Positions 16,744 to 23,409 of a stretch of 64,000 nt of DNA are shown in pieces. Source of the DNA: Armatimonadota bacterium. GTDB taxonomy: Bacteria; Armatimonadota; Zipacnadia; Zipacnadales; UBA11051. A program made the translations under genes and the position numbers. Position 1 is the stretch's first letter. The number at the start of each line of letters is the position of its first letter. The notes under the pieces were generated by a model. That model was not told the origin of the DNA. It ran no database searches and saw only the letters and a list, made by a program, of their open reading frames with translations. Where the stretch lies: assembly GCA_013178155.1 (NCBI GenBank), contig JABLXH010000014.1:1-64000 (forward strand), given 5' to 3'.

Positions 16744-17556
16744 TCAGGCCTCGCCCTTGTCGAGAGACGACAGGAACTCGGCCAGCAGGTCGGCAAGGCT
16801 GTCGGCGGGCCGGGGGGGTGCCGGCGGCTCGGCGGCGTACTCCGGCAAGAGACGGCCGGGAGTGACGGGCGAGATGTCCTTGACCACCTCGGCCACTTCG
16901 CGCTGCAGGGTGTCGAAGGTCTCCTCGATGCTGCGGCTTGCGTCTACCACGGTGAAGCCGAACTCCTCTGTCATGTGGTCGAACTGGCGCAGCAGTGCGG
17001 TCTGGTGCTGGACGAAGCATTCATAGAGATCGCTGGCCGCGATGTAATCGGCCCCCGCCTCCCAGTAATCGAAGCCGCCGCTGGCCAGAACTCGCGGCAC
17101 CAACTGGGGCACACTGATCTTCAGATAGTAGATCGCTGAGGGGCGGATGGCGAAGCCGTAGACCTTGCGGAGCCACTCCCCACTCATGCCGCGTACCGTC
17201 GCCCGGGCGATGAGCGAGTAGACGTACCGGTCGGTGAGCACCACGTAGCCGGCCCGCAGGGCGGGGATCATCTCGTTCTCCAGCCGATCGGCAAAGTCGG
17301 TGGCGTAGTAGAGGGCCTGGGTCATGCGGCCCATGGTGTGGCCTTCGCGGGCCTGGCGCAGGTGCCGCCCAGCCAGCACGGAGCGTGAGAGGCCGGTGTC
17401 AAAGACGGCGATGCCACTGCTTTCCAGCCAGCGTTTGAGGAGGCGGATCTGCGTGGACCGGCCGACGCCGTCGGTGCCTTCCAGGACGATCAGACGTCCC
17501 GGGTAGTCGTCAGTCTGCAGGTTGGGCAGCGGATGCCAGTAGCTTTCGATGCGCAT
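16744..17556 (-). CDS. Thymidylate kinase-like protein, Walker A Lys replaced by Arg
   Basis: A protein of 270 residues with a thymidylate-kinase core. The P-loop is EGTDGVGRST (residues 26-35), so the invariant Walker A lysine is Arg33. The TMPK DRY motif is present in VLTDRYVYSL, and the LID region contains DYWEAGADYIAASDLYECF. About 45 acidic, proline-rich residues are added at the C-terminus (PPAPPRPADS...DKGEA) compared with ordinary Tmk. Lysine normally contacts the ATP beta- and gamma-phosphates; whether Arg can replace it here is unknown. It lies immediately downstream of an orthodox paralogue on the same strand. Confidence 0.8.
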   Translation of the reverse strand: MRIESYWHPLPNLQTDDYPGRLIVLEGTDGVGRSTQIRLLKRWLESSGIAVFDTGLSRSVLAGRHLRQAREGHTMGRMTQALYYATDFADRLENEMIPALRAGYVVLTDRYVYSLIARATVRGMSGEWLRKVYGFAIRPSAIYYLKISVPQLVPRVLASGGFDYWEAGADYIAASDLYECFVQHQTALLRQFDHMTEEFGFTVVDASRSIEETFDTLQREVAEVVKDISPVTPGRLLPEYAAEPPAPPRPADSLADLLAEFLSSLDKGEA

Positions 17557-17664
17557 GGCCAGGGTCCTTGTGAGTGACTGGTGGGCGCCACACCAACCCC
17601 GGTGGCTGCCGCTGGCTGGCAGAGTGACCGCGGCTGGCAGCGGCGTCTCCCACAGGAGAAGCGT

Positions 17665-18348
17665 TCAGAAACCCCGCCGGTCCGGACTGCGCAGCAGCTT
17701 GTCCAGGTGTGGTCGGACAATCTCCCGCACCTGCTCCTGCTGGTCCGGAATGGGCAGGGTGGCATCAATCACGGTGAAATGAAACTCGTCAACCATCTTC
17801 TCGTACTCCTCCAGGATCTTGCCCTGGAAGATACGGAAGGACTCATAGGGGTCATCGCTCCAGCCCATGTCCAGGCCGGCCTCGTAGTACTTCAGCTCCG
17901 GCCGACCCACCATGATGCGGCTCAGGGCCACTTCCAGCGGAACACGGAAGTAGAAGGCGACCGTGGGTTCGACCGCGATGTCGTACAGCTCACGCACCCA
18001 TTCGGGGTGGCAGCCCCGCGCGACGTCGCGTGCAAAGGCGGTGAAGGCATAGCGGTCGGCAAGGACCGCCGCTCCTGCCTTGAGCGGCGGTACGATGTTG
18101 CGCTCCGTTCGGTCGGCAAAGTCGGTGGCATGGATAAGGCTAAAGGTGGTGGGCGTCAGCAGGTGGCGGTCCTTGCCGCGCTTCGTGGTACGCTTGACCA
18201 GCTCGGAGGAGTTCCACTCGCTGAAGAAGGCGCTGTAGCCCTGGCTCTGCAGCCACGAAAACAGCAGATGCATCTGGGTGCTCTTGCCGGATCCATCTAT
18301 GCCCTCAACCACAAACAGCTTTCCCGGAAGATCACTGATCGGCCGCAT
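17665..18348 (-). CDS. tmk: Thymidylate kinase
   Basis: A protein of 227 residues starting at the ATG at 18346-18348 behind GAGGTCC. The Walker A motif EGIDGSGKST is intact (Lys22). The dNMP-binding DRY is present in VLADRYAFTAFARD, and the LID segment RPELKYYEAGLD is shared in outline with the neighbouring paralogue. It phosphorylates dTMP to dTDP for DNA synthesis in the cytoplasm. It has its own promoter (18409-18438) and is followed, 108 bases on, by the Arg-type paralogue, so both may be on one message. This copy is the more likely housekeeping enzyme. Confidence 0.87.
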   Translation of the reverse strand: MRPISDLPGKLFVVEGIDGSGKSTQMHLLFSWLQSQGYSAFFSEWNSSELVKRTTKRGKDRHLLTPTTFSLIHATDFADRTERNIVPPLKAGAAVLADRYAFTAFARDVARGCHPEWVRELYDIAVEPTVAFYFRVPLEVALSRIMVGRPELKYYEAGLDMGWSDDPYESFRIFQGKILEEYEKMVDEFHFTVIDATLPIPDQQEQVREIVRPHLDKLLRSPDRRGF

Positions 18349-18408
18349 GGGCTCGGACCTCGTACGTGCGAACTCGGCGGCATTCTGACTGCCCCTGGCG
18401 GGGCGTCC

Positions 18409-18438
18409 AGTATACCATGAAGTCGGGAAGAAGGACAA
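18409..18438 (-). promoter_or_regulatory. Promoter of the tmk pair
   Basis: On the minus strand TTGTCC (-35, 18433-18438), an 18-base spacer and TATACT (-10, 18409-18414). It lies just after the aminotransferase gene and about 60 bases before tmk. Confidence 0.55.
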
Positions 18439-18459
18439 ACTCGCTTTCCGTGCTTTCGG

Positions 18460-19602
18460 TTAAGGCCTGATGAAGGTTCGCAGGGTCTCCAGGGCTCGAT
18501 CCGCGTCAGCCTGGTCGTTGTAGAAATGCGGCGAGAAACGGACATTACCGGCGCGGCTGGCGCAGGCCACGCCAGCGGCATTCAGACCGGCCGCCAGCTC
18601 GTCGGCGGAGAGGCCAGGCGCCCGGAAAGTGACGATGCCAGAGCACTCCCCTTCGCCGCGCGGGGAGGTTACCTCCATACCCAGCCGCAGCAACCCCTCA
18701 ACCAGATAGTCGGTCAGCCCCAGCACAGCCCGCTCAATCTCCCGTGGACCGGCTTCCAGCAGCAGGCTCACGGAAGCGCCCAGGGCGTGGATACCGACCA
18801 TGTTGCGGGTACCCTCCTCGAAACGCCGAGCGCGGGGCACGAGGGTGAGGTCGTAGTTCAGGTAGTCGTCGGGCCTCTGAACGCTCAACCAGCCCACGTT
18901 GGCGGGCACCAGGTCGTCCAGGATCTGGCGCCGCACGTATAGCACGCCACAGCCTTCCGGGGCCAGCAGCCACTTGTGGCCATCGGCACAGAGAAAGTCC
19001 ACGGCATACCGGCTCAGGTCCAGCTCCAGGGCCCCGAGGCCCTGGATGGCATCAACAACCAGGAAAGCGTCGCGTTCGCGGCACAACGCCGAGAGCTTGC
19101 CCAGGTCCACGCGGAAGCCACTGGTGAACTGCACCCAGCTCAGAGTGACAGCGCGGGTCCGCCGGTCCATGGCCGCGGCGATATCATCCAGTGTCACGCG
19201 GCCCTGCCTGGCGCCGACGAAACGGGTCTCAACGCCACGGCGTTCCAGGGCCAGCCAGGGGTAGACGTTGGCCGGGAACTCGATGGCGCAGGTCACCACG
19301 TTGTCGCCTTCGCGCCAGGGAATGCTCTCGGCGGCGATGATCAGCCCGTGAGTGGTGTTCTTGGCGAAGGCGATCTCATCGGTACCGGTGTGCAGCAGGT
19401 CGGCCAGGGACTGACGGGCTCGTCGGACGCCCTTCTCCCAGACCTCGTACTCGGCGCCGCCATGGGCCAACTGCCGCGCCAGCACCTCTTGCGCGGCCTG
19501 CGCGGTGCGCCGCGGTATAGGCGCTACGGCGGCGTGGTTGAAGTAAACGAGGTTCTCTTTGACCGGGAACTCGTCGGCATAACGGTCAGCCAAGGTGCTC
19601 AT
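18460..19602 (-). CDS. Class V PLP-dependent aminotransferase (cysteine desulfurase/epimerase-like)
   Basis: A protein of 380 residues. The fold-type I signature is plain: NTTHGLIIAAES near residue 80, the PLP-ring aspartate in VDAIQGLGA, and the Schiff-base lysine in DGHKWLLAPEG (about residue 215). It resembles isopenicillin-N epimerase-like and SufS-like enzymes, but lacks a recognisable mobile-loop active-site cysteine near the C-terminus. A true desulfurase role is therefore not supported and the substrate stays open. Its ATG overlaps the stop of the EamA transporter gene (ATGA), and it is the last gene of the dut operon. Confidence 0.82.
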   Translation of the reverse strand: MSTLADRYADEFPVKENLVYFNHAAVAPIPRRTAQAAQEVLARQLAHGGAEYEVWEKGVRRARQSLADLLHTGTDEIAFAKNTTHGLIIAAESIPWREGDNVVTCAIEFPANVYPWLALERRGVETRFVGARQGRVTLDDIAAAMDRRTRAVTLSWVQFTSGFRVDLGKLSALCRERDAFLVVDAIQGLGALELDLSRYAVDFLCADGHKWLLAPEGCGVLYVRRQILDDLVPANVGWLSVQRPDDYLNYDLTLVPRARRFEEGTRNMVGIHALGASVSLLLEAGPREIERAVLGLTDYLVEGLLRLGMEVTSPRGEGECSGIVTFRAPGLSADELAAGLNAAGVACASRAGNVRFSPHFYNDQADADRALETLRTFIRP

Positions 19603-20528
19603 GAGTGTACTCCTTCAGCCACTGCCGCGGCCGGCGTCTCGGCGATGATGACCAGCGCCGAACCCGCCGTTACGAGTACCAGTCCCAGGAGCTGGCCGCC
19701 ACTGATGGCGGACCGGAGCCAGAAGTAGTCAGCCAGCAGGGCCGCAGCGGGGGTAACCAGTCCCAGCAGGCGCACTGTCCACATGGGGACACGCTTCATG
19801 GCATAGTAGTAAGTGGTCAGCATCCAGGTGACGATGAAGCCTCCAAGACCCAGAAGGACGGCGGTGCGCGGTGAGGTCAGCGCCTCGCCCAGGCCAGTGA
19901 GCTGCCCTCCGAGCACGATGAGCGGGCCCAAGACCATAACCTGACAGGTGACATTGGCCAGGGCGGTGAGGCTGTTGCTGACGCCACCGAGTCGAAGTTT
20001 GATGATGACCGCATTGGCGGCGATGCCGAACGCCGCCGCCACCAGCGCCGCGAGCCCCAGGGGGCGAAGGACGAGGCCGCCGGCTGGGAGGTCCAGGGCC
20101 GCCAGCATGCCGACCACCAGGAGGCCAGCCCCCACCCAGCCCCACGGCGACGGTCTCTCACGCAGGAAGAGGTAGCTGTAGACGAACACCAGTCCGACTT
20201 CCAGTCTCACGACCAGGGCTCCGGTCGTCGCACTGGTCAGGGCGATGCCGGTAGTGCGCATGTAAAAGAGCATGACGGCAGTCAGGCCAAACAGCAGCAG
20301 CCAGCCCCAGGGGGTCTGCCGCGGCAAGGCCTGCCCGCGCGCCCGCCACAGATAGCCCGGAACCAGCAGAGCGCAGGCTACAGCCGCCTCGAGGAACGTG
20401 ATCTGAGCTGGAGTGAGTTCTGTCGTCAGTGCCTTGTTGACGGCGTACAACAGCCCTGCCAGGATGCCGGTGAAGACAGACATGGCATAGCCGAGGATCC
20501 GTGCCCGCTGTGACGGGCTGGCAGTCAT
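19599..20528 (-). CDS. EamA/DMT-superfamily transporter
   Basis: A protein of 309 residues, starting at the ATG at 20526-20528, which overlaps the stop of the upstream polyferredoxin gene by four bases. Ten hydrophobic segments fall in two repeats of the EamA type (first AMSVFTGILAGLLYAVNKA, second LGLAALVAAAFGIAANAVII). Members export amino acids, nucleosides or other small metabolites across the inner membrane. Translational coupling to the aminotransferase suggests that the exported or imported compound may be that enzyme's substrate or product, but this is inference. Confidence 0.85.
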   Translation of the reverse strand: MTASPSQRARILGYAMSVFTGILAGLLYAVNKALTTELTPAQITFLEAAVACALLVPGYLWRARGQALPRQTPWGWLLLFGLTAVMLFYMRTTGIALTSATTGALVVRLEVGLVFVYSYLFLRERPSPWGWVGAGLLVVGMLAALDLPAGGLVLRPLGLAALVAAAFGIAANAVIIKLRLGGVSNSLTALANVTCQVMVLGPLIVLGGQLTGLGEALTSPRTAVLLGLGGFIVTWMLTTYYYAMKRVPMWTVRLLGLVTPAAALLADYFWLRSAISGGQLLGLVLVTAGSALVIIAETPAAAVAEGVHS

Positions 20529-22036
20529 CGGCTGTTCACCCGATTGTAGACAATGATGGCCCGATCCGGTTCGCGCACAGGACAGGCGTTCTCGCAGATG
20601 CCGCAGCCGGTGCAACGGCCGCGTCGCACGACCGGCCGAAGTTGCCCCTGGTCGGACACCAGGTCAATCGCCCCGTAGGAGCAGTACTCCTTGCAGATGG
20701 TGCACTGGGCGTAGTCACCGCCGGTGCGCCACGACAGGCAGCGGTCGCGATGGATCTCCGCCAGCCCGATCTGGATGCGGCGCTTCTCTTCGATGGCAAA
20801 GGGCGCGAGAGCGCCACTGGGGCAGGCGGAGCCACAGGCATTGCAGTTCTGCTCGCACCAGCCCACCTGGGGCACCAGGCGGGGCGTGTAGAAGCCGTCG
20901 AGGCCTGCCTCGACCACGCAGGGCTGCAGACCGCCGGTGGGACAGGCCTTCAGGCACTGCCCGCAGCGCAAGCAGCGGGCGCGAAACTCACTCTCAGTCA
21001 TCAGGCGAGAGAGGGCGCCGGAGCCGTCGCGGACCACGGCGCCCGGCGGCCGGATCAGGCGGTCAGGATGCGGCCGGCGGATGACACCGACAGCGGTCAG
21101 GAGACCGTACGTGGCGCCGAGGCCGGTGGCCGCGAGGAACTGCCGGCGGCCGAGGCTCACCTCGGGGTCCAGCCCCTCGGAGCCGCTGCTCAGCCTGATG
21201 TCTGTGGCAGCAGGACGGCAGCAGTCCAGGCAGTCGTAGCACTGGATGCATTCGGCCTGGCGGGTGGTGCAGGGGGCATCAGCGGGAATGGCTCCCATCT
21301 TGCATTCTGTCGCGCAACGGCGGCAGGCGGTGCAGCTCTCGCCGCCGGTGACACGCCGCCACAGTCCGTGGGCTCCTGCGAAGCCGAGCAGCGCGCCTAG
21401 CGGGCAGAGGTTTCGGCACCAGTACCGGCGACTGATGAGCCCCAGACCCAGGATTCCCAGGAACATGAGGCCAGAGGTCACCCCAAGACGGAAGAGGTGC
21501 ACGGGCACCGGGTCCAAGCGCCAGCCGAGGGGCGAGCGCAGGGGCTCACTGGCCAGGGCGAGGCCGTTGTAGCCCAGGCCCAGGGCCGGGTGTATGGCGG
21601 TCCCCAGAGTGCGCGTAGCCAGACAGAGGGGGTCCAGGAACAGCAGGAGCGGCACGCCGAAGAGGGCAGCGGCGAGGGTGGTCACCAGCAGGGCGTACTT
21701 GAGCCAGCGCAGACCCGGGCCGGCTGTGGGCCGCCGCCGCCAGCGCTTCAGCAGACGGTCGCCGATGTCTATGCAGGTCCCCAGGGGGCAAAGCCAGCCG
21801 CAGAAGAACCGGCCCAGCGCGACGGTGGCGCCCAGCAGGACCAGGGCAGGCCAGAAGAGCCCCAATGTCTGCCAGGAGCGAGCCGGGGAGACCGCCACGG
21901 CAAGACCCGCCAGCGGATCCAGGCGTAGGAAGAGGGAGACCGGCACTTGCGTGCTGAGCGGCCAAGTCGTGCTCCAGACAAGGCCGACAAAGAGCGCTAG
22001 CGCGAGCAGTTGGACAGTCTGGCGGACGCGGCGCAT
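20525..22036 (-). CDS. Membrane polyferredoxin, NapH-NapG (MauN/MauM)-type fusion
   Basis: A protein of 503 residues. The N-terminal half is NapH/MauN-like: four or five membrane helices (about residues 8-28, 60-80, 112-134, 183-202), the motifs CGWLCPLGTC (79-88) and CRNLCPLGAL (207-216), then ferredoxin clusters at 235-245 and 263-273. A twin-arginine segment LGRRQFLAATGLGATYG begins at residue 295, inside the chain, followed by four more cysteine groups (355-365, 394-406, 445-452, 475-486) as in NapG/MauM. It probably moves electrons between the quinone pool or cytoplasm and the periplasm. Upstream is a TlpA-type thioredoxin lipoprotein. Confidence 0.87.
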   Translation of the reverse strand: MRRVRQTVQLLALALFVGLVWSTTWPLSTQVPVSLFLRLDPLAGLAVAVSPARSWQTLGLFWPALVLLGATVALGRFFCGWLCPLGTCIDIGDRLLKRWRRRPTAGPGLRWLKYALLVTTLAAALFGVPLLLFLDPLCLATRTLGTAIHPALGLGYNGLALASEPLRSPLGWRLDPVPVHLFRLGVTSGLMFLGILGLGLISRRYWCRNLCPLGALLGFAGAHGLWRRVTGGESCTACRRCATECKMGAIPADAPCTTRQAECIQCYDCLDCCRPAATDIRLSSGSEGLDPEVSLGRRQFLAATGLGATYGLLTAVGVIRRPHPDRLIRPPGAVVRDGSGALSRLMTESEFRARCLRCGQCLKACPTGGLQPCVVEAGLDGFYTPRLVPQVGWCEQNCNACGSACPSGALAPFAIEEKRRIQIGLAEIHRDRCLSWRTGGDYAQCTICKEYCSYGAIDLVSDQGQLRPVVRRGRCTGCGICENACPVREPDRAIIVYNRVNSR

Positions 22037-22108
22037 GGATGCCTGCGGTCTCCCGGGGAATGGCGGCCGGGGACCTTCTGATAGCCCCCGACAGGCGCGG
22101 CTCAGGCG

Positions 22109-22741
22109 CTACTTCTGTTCCGCGATGAGGGCCTTGATGGCATTCTCCACCGCGGCGACTTCGTCGTCGGGACCGAAGGAGTATCTGATGACCCCCTTGC
22201 GGTCCACTATCCGCACCTGTGGGATGGTCACGAACTGCACCGGCCCGAAGAACGCTTCGCGAGTGGCATCATCCATGCGGGCCAGAGGGATGGTTACTGA
22301 GGTCTCCTCGCGCCACCCCTTGATGACATCATCGCTGGTATCGCTGGAAAGCGCCAGGAAGTCCACATTATTGCTCTTATTGGCCTGGTAGATGGACTCG
22401 TATTCGCGCAACTTCTTGACGCAGGGCTTGCAGTAAGTGGCCCAGAAGTCCACCACGAGAATCTTGCCCTTATAGTCCTTGAGACTGCGCACGTTGCCAT
22501 CTACGTCGGTCACCGTGAAGTCAGGCGCTGGCTGGCCGACGGCCGCGGGTTCGCCACTGGCGGTGGTGCCGGTGGTCTCACTGCCTGCGCCTGCGTCAGA
22601 CCCTGCCGGCGGCGTGGCGGCCGTATCGGGCGTGGTTGTGGCCGGTGCGGTGCCGCGGCACCCCGAGACGAGCAGGGCGGCGGCAAGAGTCAGCATCGCC
22701 AGTGCCAGGAGACGGCTGGTCCGAGTAGTGGCTGATTTCAT
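22109..22741 (-). CDS. TlpA/ResA-type thioredoxin lipoprotein
   Basis: A protein of 210 residues. A lipoprotein signal (LLALAMLTLAAALLVSGC, lipobox VSGC) is followed by a Thr/Ala/Gly-rich linker and a thioredoxin fold of the AhpC-TSA/TlpA class. The active site is WATYCKPC, and the cis-proline is in VTIPQVRIVD. Such proteins reduce disulfides on the outer face of the membrane, for example during cytochrome c maturation. The neighbouring polyferredoxin could supply electrons, but no CcdA is seen nearby. It lies between dut and the polyferredoxin gene in one operon. Confidence 0.88.
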   Translation of the reverse strand: MKSATTRTSRLLALAMLTLAAALLVSGCRGTAPATTTPDTAATPPAGSDAGAGSETTGTTASGEPAAVGQPAPDFTVTDVDGNVRSLKDYKGKILVVDFWATYCKPCVKKLREYESIYQANKSNNVDFLALSSDTSDDVIKGWREETSVTIPLARMDDATREAFFGPVQFVTIPQVRIVDRKGVIRYSFGPDDEVAAVENAIKALIAEQK

Positions 22742-22779
22742 GCTTGATCACCCATTCTCTCAGCGATCCGCATCGGGGG

Positions 22780-23235
22780 TCAGTCCCGGCCGGTGTGACC
22801 GAAGCCACCGCTGCCCCGCACGGTGTCTGAGAGTACATTGACGACTTCCCATTCCGCCCGGTTCACCGGCGCGATGACCATCTGCGCGATGCGGTCGCCG
22901 CGACGGATGGTGTGCGCCTCCCGCGACAGGTTGATGAGCCCCACGGACACGATGCCGCGGTAGTCGGCGTCGATGGTCCCCGGGGCGTTGACGATGGTGA
23001 TGCCGTGACGGATCGCCAGGCCGCTGCGAGGTCGTATCTGAGCTTCGTAGCCTTCCGGCAACTCGATACGCAGACCGGTCGGCACCAGGCAGATCTGGCC
23101 AGGCTGCAGCACGAGGTCGGCGTCGAGGGCGGCCCGCAGGTCCATTCCTGCAGACAGCGCGGTCTCGTACTGCGGCAGGGGGAGGTCCTGGGCCTCAGGC
23201 TCCTGCAGAACACGAATGCGGACAGTCTGGCTCAT
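22780..23235 (-). CDS. dut: dUTP diphosphatase
   Basis: A protein of 151 residues starting at the ATG at 23233-23235 behind GAGGTGG. All five trimeric dUTPase motifs are present: [33 protein letters not shown] (catalytic Asp), [11 protein letters not shown] and the C-terminal [10 protein letters not shown]. It hydrolyses dUTP to dUMP and pyrophosphate in the cytoplasm, keeping uracil out of DNA and feeding dTMP synthesis, a logical partner for the thymidylate kinases 4.5 kb away. First gene of the operon, under the promoter at 23254-23283. Confidence 0.95.
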   Translation of the reverse strand: MSQTVRIRVLQEPEAQDLPLPQYETALSAGMDLRAALDADLVLQPGQICLVPTGLRIELPEGYEAQIRPRSGLAIRHGITIVNAPGTIDADYRGIVSVGLINLSREAHTIRRGDRIAQMVIAPVNRAEWEVVNVLSDTVRGSGGFGHTGRD

Positions 23236-23253
23236 CGCCCACCTCGTAACCTG

Positions 23254-23283
23254 ATTATAGCAAGGTTGGCTGCAGGGCGGCAA
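23254..23283 (-). promoter_or_regulatory. Promoter of the dut operon
   Basis: On the minus strand TTGCCG (-35, 23278-23283), an 18-base spacer and a perfect TATAAT (-10, 23254-23259). Transcription would start about 12 bases before the Shine-Dalgarno region of dut. Confidence 0.65.
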
Positions 23284-23409
23284 CCGCGGGGAGACCGGAG
23301 GGGCGCATTGCCATGCAGCCTGAGGGAGGGGCAGGTGCCATGAGGGCCGGCCCGGAAACTGTCGGTCAGTCCGCTTGTGAGTTCATGCCTTTGGCAGGAG
23401 GGCTATGCC

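Noticed and set aside
18460-19602. Cysteine desulfurase (SufS/IscS)
   Set aside because: The catalytic-cysteine loop is not recognisable and there are no Suf or Isc neighbours; only the class V fold is supported.
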